Under the pieces are notes generated by a model that worked only from the letters and a program-made list of their open reading frames with translations, was not told the origin of the DNA and searched no databases. From Enterococcus faecalis_A (GTDB taxonomy: Bacteria > Bacillota > Bacilli > Lactobacillales > Enterococcaceae), in contig JBPDWA010000003.1 in the NCBI GenBank assembly GCA_051295955.1, forward strand, positions 248,001 to 312,000: 64,000 nt of DNA, given 5' to 3'. The position numbers and the translations under genes are program-made. The stretch's first letter is position 1; every line of letters begins with the position of its first letter. Of the stretch, positions 26,861 to 34,996 are shown piece after piece.

Positions 26861-27502
26861 TGTTCAAAAAGACTGAGCATGACGAAGGAAAAAGTTACCA
26901 GAGCTACAAAATTTTTGGACTGTTTTACCCTTGATGTGATTGATTTTGACAACTAGTAACTTTTTTACTTATAAAACTTAAAATTGAGAGTGCCAATTTC
27001 AAAATTAAAACCCCGGCTCATCGTATTAGTCTCGAATTGAGTTGATTTTCCAGCCTCATTCTCTCTGAAAAAAATAATTATTTATGGCACTATTATATTT
27101 TTACCATTCCTATTCAAAAAAATTCCTATTTCTATCGAGCGATTTTTTTTTAATTGAAATACTAAATGAATTTAAGTCACTAACCTTTTAATCTATAATG
27201 ATTTATATATTATAAATATAAATTTAATCTGAAACTGTTATTATGTATTTTTAAAATCCTGATTATATTTTATGATAATTTTTTTAAAAAAATTTTAGAA
27301 CTAAAATTATAATTTAAGCTTTCTTTAGTTAGGATATGTGATTAATAAAATTGTTCTTTACTTATAGAATTATTTATAATAAGTTATATATGATAAAGAA
27401 TTTACTATAAAAATTCTTTAAAGCTTGTATTTACTTTTAAAAACTGCAGATTTAACAGTAATGATAGCGAAACTTTTATTTTGATGTATGGAGGGGTTAT
27501 TT
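26861..27502. other. AT-rich region upstream of the bacteriocin genes
   Basis: About 640 bases, very AT-rich, with no ORF that has a ribosome site. It contains a wide inverted repeat AAAAGTTAC (near 26890)/GTAACTTTT (near 26958), and close to the bacteriocin gene a perfect 9-bp inverted repeat AAAGAATTT (27395-27403)/AAATTCTTT (27411-27419) with 7-base spacer. The base composition break suggests the left edge of acquired DNA. Confidence 0.55.
27395..27419 (+). promoter_or_regulatory. Inverted repeat, possible operator for the bacteriocin operon
   Basis: AAAGAATTT-n7-AAATTCTTT, 84 bases before the precursor start and within very AT-rich DNA that has several -10-like boxes. Could be an operator or a promoter-proximal hairpin; no regulator gene lies in the cluster. 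Confidence 0.35.
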
Positions 27503-27796
27503 ATGAATGAATTAAGCTTAAAACGTAATGTTACTCTTGGGGGAATGGTACTGATTCCATTTGTTGCACTTGCATTTTCGCCTGCTATGTTTTCTGGAAT
27601 TCTTGGATGGCGAGAATTAAAGGTTATCTCAGTCATTAGAAAAGCTTATTCACTATGGAGAGCAGGATCGTCAATTAGAGCGGCTCTTTCAGCTGCCACT
27701 GGAGGGTGGGGCTGGCTTGTAAGTTTGCTTGCGCAATTTGGGCTAGCTTACCTAGCTTCACAAGCGTTCAGTGGAAGTTGGGTTGTTGGTTACTAA
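27503..27796 (+). CDS. Bacteriocin precursor, circular-bacteriocin-like
   Basis: 97 aa from ATG 27503 (GGAGGGG eight bases before; an upstream in-frame ATG at 27488 overlaps this site). Basic N-terminus, then a hydrophobic stretch MVLIPFVALAFSPAMF, then a 66-69 residue Gly/Ala/Ser/Trp-rich segment with Arg/Lys clusters (about +5 net), helix-forming, ending SGSWVVGY. No Cys. Known circular bacteriocins have cationic all-helical cores of 58-70 aa with an aromatic or aliphatic last residue (circularin A ends in Tyr, AS-48 in Trp). If cleaved before Met29 the core would be 69 aa. I do not recognise the sequence. The neighbours (DUF95-like, ABC, HlyD/MacB/FtsX) support the call; the cleavage site is a guess. 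Confidence 0.7.
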   Translation: MNELSLKRNVTLGGMVLIPFVALAFSPAMFSGILGWRELKVISVIRKAYSLWRAGSSIRAALSAATGGWGWLVSLLAQFGLAYLASQAFSGSWVVGY

Positions 27797-27805
27797 AACA
27801 ATAAA

Positions 27806-27840
27806 AAAGTCCACGGCCTTTGGTTTGTGGACTTTATTAT
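27806..27840 (+). terminator. Attenuator-like hairpin after the precursor gene
   Basis: AAAGTCCAC (27806-27814) and GTGGACTTT (27827-27835) with a 12-base loop, then ATTATATATA. It lies between the precursor and the next gene and probably limits read-through so that the peptide is made in excess. Confidence 0.6.
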
Positions 27841-27856
27841 ATATAAAGGAGTCTTT

Positions 27857-28309
27857 ATGAAGCAAAAAGCTATTCATTTATTCTTGATAGTGGGAATATT
27901 AATCCTACCGATCCTATTTATTTTTAGGAGTACGACTAATTTGAGTGTAAGATACATTTCTATTATTTTCTGTATTTTCTCAGTTTTATTTTCAGTATTC
28001 ATTTCCTCTGCTTTGTTGAAATTTATTTATAAAATATTTATTAACTTTTCTAAAGAAATATTAGTTGAAATTCAAACTTTATTTTTGGGATATGTTTTTT
28101 TGAACGGTTTGATCTCATTTGCATTGAAAGACACATCGTTTTTTAGGGTTTATAATGTGTTAAATCCGACTTTAATTGTTTTTTTAAGTTCACTAACTAT
28201 TATTTATAAGAATATATATGAAAAAAAGAAGTTGGCATATGCTGCAATCGTTTTTTATATTACTAACTGTATATTTGCGCTGATAGGAGTAATGATGAAT
28301 TATGTTTGA
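27857..28309 (+). CDS. Small membrane protein of the bacteriocin cluster
   Basis: 150 aa, about five hydrophobic helices (roughly 5-22, 33-53, 74-92, 104-122, 128-148) with few charged residues. AAAGGAG precedes ATG. Overlaps the next gene by 8 bases. No family recognised with confidence. In circular bacteriocin loci, small hydrophobic proteins provide immunity or assist maturation; it is one of the immunity candidates here (inference). Confidence 0.65.
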   Translation: MKQKAIHLFLIVGILILPILFIFRSTTNLSVRYISIIFCIFSVLFSVFISSALLKFIYKIFINFSKEILVEIQTLFLGYVFLNGLISFALKDTSFFRVYNVLNPTLIVFLSSLTIIYKNIYEKKKLAYAAIVFYITNCIFALIGVMMNYV

Positions 28310-29492
28310 GTTAATAAAACTTCGTTATAAACTTAATAAAGAGTACTTTTTCTCATCGAGTATTATCCTAAAGGATATTTCAGAAACACATAAAAAATTT
28401 TTTTTTGTATGTTATTTGACCTTAAAAGCTTTGTTATTGATGAGCATTATCTTTTTCATTGAGTTAGTGGTACCAAAAAATCAATCAGAAACTTATTTAT
28501 TTGAGCTTAGCCAATTGGTCTTTTTTTTAGTGTGTGCTTTCTATTTTGCAAATGTTTCAGATGCAGAGAATAGTAAAACCCATATAAAAGATTTTTTGGT
28601 AGGTGCAAACTTTGATCTTAAAGAAAAAATCACAAATAAAAAAAAGTTGGCACTACTATTTTTCTGTGAGGCAAGCGCATTATGCTTATTAATATGGATG
28701 GTTTTAAGGCCTCTAGTTAATCGTGTTGCGCCAATTAATTTACTTGTTGCTTTTATTTTATCAATGGTAAGTTTACTAAGCGTCTTTTTTATGAATTACC
28801 ATTCTAGACAGCAAAACGGATCTAAATATTGGGTTATGCAATATATGCTAGCTGGTTTTATATCTTTTGGTATTGTTGAATTTTGGCATTATTTTGAACA
28901 AACTATACCTTTAACTACTCATGAAATAAGCAGAATGATTTTATATCTCATGATGTGCGGATTGATCTACCAAATTATAAGTATATTTGTTTGTTTAAAA
29001 AAAGTTAAATGGCAAAACCAAAAGATAGGTGGACTAATTGGTGATTTTATTGAAAAATATATTAGTAATTCTGCTATTGTTTATGCTGCTCCAATTGTTT
29101 TTTTTAATATAGTGTCTGTTAGTCAGCTATCCAAGATCTTAATTATTGTTGCCTATCTTTCATTATTTGTTATGCCCAATGTTATGAGCTTAAGGTTTTT
29201 AAGCTATTATAAAATGGTTGGGGATAGTAGAAATATTCTAGTTAACTATGGGCAGGTGCTACTATTTTTCCAATTAGGCTTAGCTTTAATCACCGGTATT
29301 TTATCTGGTGTAAATGTTATTAATCTCTTTCTAATGTCCGCTTTACTTATTGGTGTAATGACATTGCGAATTTTGGTTGCCATTTTGGTAGTTAGGAGTA
29401 AGCATGAAGATGGACAGAAGACTGATTATTATGCCGTATCAATGTTTGCCCCAGTTATGTTGCTTGCTGCAATGGCTTTTTTCTGGAGGTAA
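28302..29492 (+). CDS. Polytopic membrane protein of the bacteriocin cluster (As-48B-position)
   Basis: 396 aa with about ten membrane helices and a Lys-rich cytoplasmic loop near residues 95-110. The ATG at 28302 follows GGAGTAATGATG and overlaps the preceding gene. By position and topology it corresponds to the large membrane protein required for maturation/secretion in circular bacteriocin loci, or to the permease for the ATPase at 29910. Sequence similarity to a named family was not evident by eye. Confidence 0.6.
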   Translation: MFELIKLRYKLNKEYFFSSSIILKDISETHKKFFFVCYLTLKALLLMSIIFFIELVVPKNQSETYLFELSQLVFFLVCAFYFANVSDAENSKTHIKDFLVGANFDLKEKITNKKKLALLFFCEASALCLLIWMVLRPLVNRVAPINLLVAFILSMVSLLSVFFMNYHSRQQNGSKYWVMQYMLAGFISFGIVEFWHYFEQTIPLTTHEISRMILYLMMCGLIYQIISIFVCLKKVKWQNQKIGGLIGDFIEKYISNSAIVYAAPIVFFNIVSVSQLSKILIIVAYLSLFVMPNVMSLRFLSYYKMVGDSRNILVNYGQVLLFFQLGLALITGILSGVNVINLFLMSALLIGVMTLRILVAILVVRSKHEDGQKTDYYAVSMFAPVMLLAAMAFFWR

Positions 29493-29496
29493 CGTC

Positions 29497-29913
29497 ATGG
29501 GGATCTTAAAAAATTTTATAATCTTTTGGCTCCCTACAGTGGTTGTTTTATTGCTTTCCACATTTTCAACTGGAAAAACAGAGGCCGCTATCCAAAACGT
29601 CATTCCGACTGAAAATATTTTACAAAGAAATTTAATTGTTATGCTAGTAATATGGTCTTCAGGTTTCTTAAACAACTATATTTCTTATTGGATTTTTGGA
29701 TTTAATTCCCTATTTTTTTCATTTGTATTGGCAGTTAACGGCAATGTAATGAATATTGTTGACGTTATGAAATATGGACTAATAGAAGTCTTGTCATTTT
29801 CAATTGTTTTGAGTATAGCAGGCACAGTAAAGGTGAAGCAACTTATGTTTGCAACAATTTTAATTATCGTTGCAGCTGTTTTAGAAAATTTAGTTATGCG
29901 AGGTGTGTTATGA
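29497..29913 (+). CDS. SpoIIM/DUF95-like membrane protein
   Basis: 138 aa. The start ATG 29497 follows GGAGGTAACGTC; a longer frame from 29404 lies within the preceding gene. Four to five helices. The pattern FLNNYISYWIFGF ... FVLAVNG ... YGLIEVLSFSIVLSIAG matches the arrangement of the SpoIIM/DUF95 family (NN ... G ... NG ... G-x-x-E ... G). DUF95 proteins are the hallmark of circular bacteriocin clusters, just upstream of the ATPase, as here. Overlaps the ATPase start by 4 bases. Confidence 0.6.
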   Translation: MGILKNFIIFWLPTVVVLLLSTFSTGKTEAAIQNVIPTENILQRNLIVMLVIWSSGFLNNYISYWIFGFNSLFFSFVLAVNGNVMNIVDVMKYGLIEVLSFSIVLSIAGTVKVKQLMFATILIIVAAVLENLVMRGVL

Positions 29914-30563
29914 AAATTACTAATCTATCAAAAAGTTATGGTGGTAACCCAATTTTTGAAGATGTGACATTTAGCTTCTCAAAAGGAATTATTTATAGCA
30001 TTTTTGGTGTAAACGGTGTTGGTAAAACAACATTGTTAAACATTATAAATGGTAATTTAGGAGCTGATATTGGAAGGGTAGAATACAATGAAGGATCTCT
30101 GTTTATTGAAGATAACCATGTTCCCTTTGAGTTTATGACCGCAGATGAGTTTATCGTTACAACGTTTAAATTTAAGAAATCAAATTATTCGGAAGAGCAA
30201 AAAAACGAATTATTTGAACGCCTAAATTTTCAACCGGGAAAAAAGCGAATTTCGGAATATTCGAAAGGTATGCGAAGTAAACTTGTTCTAATTTTAGCTC
30301 TACTAGCAAATCCGCCCATCCTTCTTTTAGATGAACCCTTCTCTGATATTGATTTAGTAAGCTTTAAAGAAATTTCACATATTTTAAAGGCTGAACGAAA
30401 CAAGCGAATTGTAATTTTTTCAACACATGTCGCAAAGATAGCATATGAATTAGCTGATAAAATTTTATATTTGAAGAATGATGGTCTTTTTGATTTAACT
30501 CGTACATTCGTAAGCTCAGATGAATTGGAGAAATTTGTTCTAGAGAAGATGGAAAACCAATGA
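29910..30563 (+). CDS. ABC transporter ATP-binding protein (bacteriocin export/immunity)
   Basis: 217 aa single nucleotide-binding domain. Walker A FGVNGVGKTTLL (about residue 35), signature region ISEYSKGMRSKLVLILAL (SKGM variant seen in CcmA-like ATPases), Walker B ILLLDEPFSDID, and H-loop FSTHV. All catalytic positions are intact. It corresponds to the As-48D position of circular bacteriocin loci. Probably works with the membrane proteins upstream. Confidence 0.88.
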   Translation: MKITNLSKSYGGNPIFEDVTFSFSKGIIYSIFGVNGVGKTTLLNIINGNLGADIGRVEYNEGSLFIEDNHVPFEFMTADEFIVTTFKFKKSNYSEEQKNELFERLNFQPGKKRISEYSKGMRSKLVLILALLANPPILLLDEPFSDIDLVSFKEISHILKAERNKRIVIFSTHVAKIAYELADKILYLKNDGLFDLTRTFVSSDELEKFVLEKMENQ

Positions 30564-31651
30564 AAATATTTTATAAGCAGCATAAAACGCTGGCGTTTCT
30601 GTTTGGTATTTTCTTCTTTTTATTAGTTGTAGTATTTTTAGCAGTCATTTTATTTAATACTACAGTAGAAAATAAAGAAGTGGAGTTTTCAACTATAACG
30701 ATTAAAAATCAACCTGACGATATTTTTAAAGGTGTGGTTGAACCAGATACGGTAGATAAGTATATGCTTGATCCATCACTCGGTGATCTTAGTGAAATTA
30801 ACGTTATAAATGGGCAGAAAGTTAAACAAGGGGATACTATTTTAACCTATAAGCAAATGCTTGACAATTCAGATATTAACATGACAAGTCTTACTTTTGC
30901 GATAATGACGGCGAAGCAAAACCTCAATAATGCTACTCAAGATTTAGCAGATGCTCAAACAAAAGATTCACAATTACGAGCTAAATTTAACGAAGTTAAC
31001 GAGGATGAAAAAGCTGAAATTAACAGTAAGATTGAGGCGAATAATGAATCATGGAAAACAGCTACTCGCGAGGTCCAATCAGCACAACTTGCATTAGATG
31101 AAGCGAATACGAATTATAAAAATGCTGAGACTAAGGTAACTCAGACCTCTAAAATAAATCTTATAAAGGCAAAATCTTCGGGTATGGTAGCAGTGTCACA
31201 TATAAATAACGATACTGATCCGTTCGTTCAAATTGTATCTTCGGATACTAAGGTTACAGCACGAATTTCAGAATTTGATTTTGAACACATAAAAGTGGGG
31301 ATGAAAGTTTCTGTTGAACCAATTAACTCTAATCAAAAAGCCATCGGTACAGTTACAAGTATTTCGTCAGTTCCTCTTAGAAAAACAAGTGATTCTACCG
31401 CAACCTATTATGAGTTTACGGTTAAACTAGAGCACAATCTTCAGAACGGTTTTAATGTCCAAGTTCATCTCAAAAAAGACGGGTATATTGTTCCAAAATC
31501 GGCTGTTCGTGATAATCAAGTTAAGCTAAAAAAAGAAGATTCATTTATCAAAACTACAGTTCAAACTGAAGAAGTAAGTGGGAAAATACTCATTAAATCA
31601 GGTTTAAAGACGGGTGATAAAATTGCTGAAAATTTTGAGGATATCAAATGA
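30560..31651 (+). CDS. HlyD/MacA-like periplasmic-adaptor-type protein
   Basis: 363 aa. One N-terminal membrane helix (about 10-33), then a beta-barrel/lipoyl-type half (GDLSEINVINGQKVKQGDTIL), a helical hairpin (about 105-190) and the returning lipoyl half and beta domain (KAKSSGMVAVSHINNDTDPFVQIVS, FEHIKVGMKVSVEP). Typical adaptor for MacB-type exporters in Gram-positives; equals the As-48F position. Overlaps genes on both sides by 4 bases. Confidence 0.85.
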   Translation: MKIFYKQHKTLAFLFGIFFFLLVVVFLAVILFNTTVENKEVEFSTITIKNQPDDIFKGVVEPDTVDKYMLDPSLGDLSEINVINGQKVKQGDTILTYKQMLDNSDINMTSLTFAIMTAKQNLNNATQDLADAQTKDSQLRAKFNEVNEDEKAEINSKIEANNESWKTATREVQSAQLALDEANTNYKNAETKVTQTSKINLIKAKSSGMVAVSHINNDTDPFVQIVSSDTKVTARISEFDFEHIKVGMKVSVEPINSNQKAIGTVTSISSVPLRKTSDSTATYYEFTVKLEHNLQNGFNVQVHLKKDGYIVPKSAVRDNQVKLKKEDSFIKTTVQTEEVSGKILIKSGLKTGDKIAENFEDIK

Positions 31652-32310
31652 CTTCATTAGTTAAGCTGATAGATGTTGTAAAGTCGTATCGAGTTGCAAA
31701 TTCAGAAACTCTTGTCCTTAATCATATTTCATTAGAAATCTCTAAAACAGAATTTGTTGGTATTATGGGGAGGTCAGGATCAGGAAAATCGACGTTGCTC
31801 AATTTAATAGGATTTCTTGATAAGCAATTCGATGGGGAATACTTTTTTGAGGGAAAAAATATCCATGAATTTTCAGATGATGCTTTATCAAAACTCCGTA
31901 ACCAGAATGTAGGATTTGTATTTCAAAATTTTAGTTTAATTGAAAATCAAACTATTGCACAAAATGTTGCACTTCCACTAAGTTATGCCGGAAAAATTGA
32001 TTATACAAAAGTAAAAGAAAGTTTATCCCTAGTGGAGCTTTCTGGTTTTGAAAATCGATCGGTTAGACTCTTATCTGGTGGACAGCGTCAAAGAGTCGCA
32101 ATTGCGCGTGCAATTATTAACTCTCCTAAATTTATAATCGCAGTTGAACCAACTGGATCTTTAGCTTCTAAGACATCCCGTAATATCATGCAGCTTTTAA
32201 AAAAACTCAATCAAGCAGGCACTACTATTATTCTGGTCACTCATGACAAGAATCTAATTAACTATTGTGATCGTAGTATTCGATTAGAAGATGGGGAGGT
32301 AATTGATTGA
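31648..32310 (+). CDS. MacB-type ABC ATPase with altered Walker B and D-loop
   Basis: 220 aa. Walker A IMGRSGSGKSTLLN, Q-loop FVFQNFSLI, signature LLSGGQRQRVAIARAI and H-loop ILVTHD are all intact. Where the family reads (I/L)ADEPTGALD it has AVEPTGSLA: the Walker B Asp is Val (GTT at 32142-32144) and the D-loop Asp is Ala. The Walker B Asp coordinates Mg-ATP, so activity should be much reduced unless this is a sequence error or a special case. Equivalent of the As-48G position. Lies between the adaptor and permease genes with 4-base overlaps. Confidence 0.85.
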   Translation: MTSLVKLIDVVKSYRVANSETLVLNHISLEISKTEFVGIMGRSGSGKSTLLNLIGFLDKQFDGEYFFEGKNIHEFSDDALSKLRNQNVGFVFQNFSLIENQTIAQNVALPLSYAGKIDYTKVKESLSLVELSGFENRSVRLLSGGQRQRVAIARAIINSPKFIIAVEPTGSLASKTSRNIMQLLKKLNQAGTTIILVTHDKNLINYCDRSIRLEDGEVID

Positions 32311-33494
32311 ATATTCAATTATCACTTAAAAACGCTTTTCAAGCACTACTTTATAATGGAAAGCGGAGTATACTTACAATGATTGGTATTGTCATTGGTG
32401 TTAGTTCAGTGATAACAATACTTAGTCTTAGCCGTGGGTTTGAAAGATATGCTATAGAAAATTTAACCCAGGATAATACCAAAAACGTTACAGTTGATGT
32501 GAACTTTTTCCCCAGTGATAATACTGCAGAAAGAGACTATTTTACCGATCAGGATTTATATCTAGTCAAATCACTTAATGGAGTAGATAAAGTAGATTAT
32601 GTTACAAGTTCAACAGATACTTTATATAAAGACTTAACATTACATGGTACAAAATATAACAAATCAATTTCCCTGATAAAGACTCAAGGTAGACCTGTCG
32701 ATTATGGCAGGCCTATAGATGAGAATGATATAGAGTTTAATCATAAAGTAACTGTGATTGACAGTGACGTAGCTAAGCTACTTGTTGAAGGGTCAGTGGA
32801 AACTGCTCTTGGAAAAGGGATGGAAATCGATAGTATAATCTACCAGATTGTTGGAATTGTCCATATCGATTCTGAAGACGTATTTTCAGATTTAGCCAAT
32901 ATTGAAATACCAAAAAAAACATACGAGTTTTATAATCTGAATAGAAACCAGGTTTCAAGTATTCGAATTCATATTTCCGAGGGCAATAAGCCTTCTACTA
33001 TTGGTAATCATGCGTTAAAATTACTGACTGAGTCGGGTAGTATGACTGATCAAGGAACTTATGAAATATTTGATATGGGTCAGCTAACGGACAGCATAGG
33101 TAAGCTTTTATCAATATTCACTATATTTATTTCGAGTATTGCAAGTATTAGTCTATTGATTGCGGGTGTTGGAGTGATGAATATGATGTATACCTCAGTA
33201 TCAGAACGAACCAAAGAAATTGGAGTTAGACGAGCAGTTGGCGCTCGGAAAAGGGATATTCGTAATCAGTTTTTAATTGAAGGTTTACTGTTAACAATTT
33301 CAAGTGGTGTTATCGGGTATGTGGTTGGCTTTTTTATCGCTCTCCTTATTTCTTTGGCGTTACCATTCAGAGTTCGACCTGACCTATTTATTGTCTGTTT
33401 GGCTATAGGCATAACAAGCACTTTAGGTATAGTTTTCAGCTTTGCACCAGCTAATTCAGCAGCGAAAAAAGATGTGGTTACAATCCTAAGGTAG
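32307..33494 (+). CDS. MacB/FtsX-type ABC permease
   Basis: 395 aa. One N-terminal membrane helix (about 22-44), a large extracytoplasmic MacB_PCD domain, then three C-terminal helices with the conserved NMMYTSVSERTKEIGVRRAVGARKRDI motif. TTG start at 32307 overlaps the TGA of the ATPase gene; GGGGAGG is nine bases upstream, so translation is coupled. With the adaptor and ATPase it forms the second transporter, which in AS-48 gives self-resistance. Last gene of the cluster. Confidence 0.88.
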   Translation: MNIQLSLKNAFQALLYNGKRSILTMIGIVIGVSSVITILSLSRGFERYAIENLTQDNTKNVTVDVNFFPSDNTAERDYFTDQDLYLVKSLNGVDKVDYVTSSTDTLYKDLTLHGTKYNKSISLIKTQGRPVDYGRPIDENDIEFNHKVTVIDSDVAKLLVEGSVETALGKGMEIDSIIYQIVGIVHIDSEDVFSDLANIEIPKKTYEFYNLNRNQVSSIRIHISEGNKPSTIGNHALKLLTESGSMTDQGTYEIFDMGQLTDSIGKLLSIFTIFISSIASISLLIAGVGVMNMMYTSVSERTKEIGVRRAVGARKRDIRNQFLIEGLLLTISSGVIGYVVGFFIALLISLALPFRVRPDLFIVCLAIGITSTLGIVFSFAPANSAAKKDVVTILR

Positions 33495-33646
33495 TCACCA
33501 CGCTATACAAAATATACACTCTTTTTTCAATGAACAAAATTAGCTCAAGCTGTATCGTAGCTAAAACTTTGTAAGTTGGAATCATTCTTTCTTTTTTCTG
33601 CTGACTACATTAGCTGAATTAGGAATCGAACACCAGCTGATTCAAA
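33495..33646. other. AT-rich spacer at the right end of the cluster
   Basis: No ORF with a ribosome site and no clear T-run terminator for the bacteriocin operon. The large hairpin at 33647 follows. Confidence 0.4.
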
Positions 33647-33714
33647 AGAATAATCTAATTAATCCTTAAACGATCTGTGTTTAAAATAAGCTTAAGGGTA
33701 GGTAGATTATTCTT
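33647..33714. repeat. Large symmetrical stem-loop
   Basis: AAGAATAATCTA (33647-33658) pairs perfectly with TAGATTATTCTT (33703-33714); after 5-base internal gaps on each side CCTTAA (33664-33669) pairs with TTAAGG (33692-33697). It may mark the border of the inserted segment or be a MITE-like remnant; it may also terminate the bacteriocin transcript without a T run. Confidence 0.55.
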
Positions 33715-33721
33715 AGCAAGT

Positions 33722-33770
33722 AAAAAACTTCTTCTTCAACCCTTAGCCAAAGGTTGGAAAAGAAGTTTTG
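33722..33770 (-). terminator. Terminator of the MFS transporter gene
   Basis: AAAACTTCTT...CAACC / GGTTG...AAGAAGTTTT stem; on the minus strand it is followed by TTTTTTAC. It lies 25 bases past the MFS stop. Confidence 0.75.
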
Positions 33771-33794
33771 TATGCAACACATTGAGAAAAGCAG

Positions 33795-34961
33795 TTAACA
33801 GATGCCTTGCTTCGTTTTCTTCGTTAAAAAAAGGGATAAAAAGCCTGTGACTAACAGGATTGCCGCTGAAACGTAATAAGGAAAGAAATGGTTAATATCA
33901 AACAGATAGCCGGCCGTCATTGGTCCTAAAATATTGCCAAAGCTGGTAAAGGTTGAATTCAAGCCATTAATAGTTCCTTGTTGATCACCTGCATGTTTAG
34001 ACAAATAGGTGGTAACAGCTGGTCGAAATAAATCAAAGGCCAAGAAAACCACAAAGGTTGAAAAAACGACGACTAAATTATTTTTGGTAAAAGCAATCAC
34101 TGAGATAAATAGAGCACTTGCAAAAAAAGTTAACTGAATCAGTCCCAATTCGCTGATTTTTCTAACGATTCCGTCAAAGAAAAACAGTTGGCAAATAAGA
34201 GCTAAAATACCACTTACAGTGATAACTACCGCGATTTCACTGGTAGTAAAGCCAAAGTTGACGGTTGCCATAATACTGTAAATCGCTTCAAACGCTTGGA
34301 GACCAAAAGAAGAGATCAAAATAATCACAAATAAGGAAGTAAAGATTGGTTTTTTTAAGATCTCCCATATAGAACCTCTTTGAGCTTCAACTGCAGCTTG
34401 AATTCGTTTGGTCGGCTCTTTTAAGACTGTCAGTGTTAAAAAAAAGCCGATTAAGGCTAACAACGCTGCTGCAAAAAAAGGAACGCGAATGCCAAAATAA
34501 GCGATAAAACCGCCAACGCCCGGACCGATAATAAAACCACCGCTGATCGCTGCTGATACTAAGCCCATTGCTTTCGGACGTTCAGAAATAGTTGTCATAT
34601 CAGCGACAAACGCGGTAACTGACGGCATGATCAGAGCTGCTGCTATGCCTCCTAGTCCTCGAGAAATGTAAAAACCACTTTTTGATTGAGCGAGACCAAA
34701 CAGTAATTCGGACAGTGAGAAGATCAGCATACCGGCAGCAATCATTTTTTTTCGACCGATTTTATCCGACAAGATACCGGATAATGGCGAAGTGATTAAT
34801 TGGGCAATGGCAAAAATAGAAATCATCATCCCCATCGTTGTGCCTGAAAAGTGCATTTCTTCTTTTAACTGTGGGATAACGGGAATCACTAAACCAACCC
34901 CCAGAAAAACCAACAGTAAATTGGAAATAGCTAAATACATCATCCGATTTTTTTTCGTCAT
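33795..34961 (-). CDS. MFS multidrug/tetracycline-type exporter
   Basis: 388 aa, 12 membrane helices. DHA1-type signatures: loop 2-3 GILSDKIGRKKMIAAGMLIF (motif A), RGLGGIAAALIMPSVTAFVADMT (motif B-like) and AISGGFIIGPGVGGFIAYFG (motif C, drug:H+ antiporters). The substrate is unknown. Start 34961 follows GGAGGAGGAAC. A short hairpin plus T run sits in its leader. Confidence 0.85.
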   Translation of the reverse strand: MTKKNRMMYLAISNLLLVFLGVGLVIPVIPQLKEEMHFSGTTMGMMISIFAIAQLITSPLSGILSDKIGRKKMIAAGMLIFSLSELLFGLAQSKSGFYISRGLGGIAAALIMPSVTAFVADMTTISERPKAMGLVSAAISGGFIIGPGVGGFIAYFGIRVPFFAAALLALIGFFLTLTVLKEPTKRIQAAVEAQRGSIWEILKKPIFTSLFVIILISSFGLQAFEAIYSIMATVNFGFTTSEIAVVITVSGILALICQLFFFDGIVRKISELGLIQLTFFASALFISVIAFTKNNLVVVFSTFVVFLAFDLFRPAVTTYLSKHAGDQQGTINGLNSTFTSFGNILGPMTAGYLFDINHFFPYYVSAAILLVTGFLSLFLTKKTKQGIC

Positions 34962-34972
34962 AAGTTCCTCCT

Positions 34973-34996
34973 CCATTAAAAAAACAGCCATCAGCA
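34973..34996 (-). promoter_or_regulatory. Possible attenuator in the MFS leader
   Basis: On the minus strand GCCAT-TGCTG-ATGGC is followed by TGTTTTTTT and then the ribosome site. The stem is only 5 bp, so termination would be weak; the placement immediately before an exporter gene is typical of attenuators. Confidence 0.3.

Noticed and set aside
26683..26952. Minus-strand ORF of 89 codons
   Set aside because: Runs through the 3' half of tmRNA and its terminator.
27503..27796. Double-glycine (class II) bacteriocin leader
   Set aside because: A Gly-Gly occurs at residues 13-14, but the leader lacks the usual LxxxELxxI pattern and no C39 peptidase-transporter is encoded; the DUF95-like neighbour points elsewhere.
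26786..33800. Direct-repeat attachment sites from the tmRNA 3' end
   Set aside because: I looked for a second copy of the ssrA 3' segment near the right edge and did not find one; no integrase is present.
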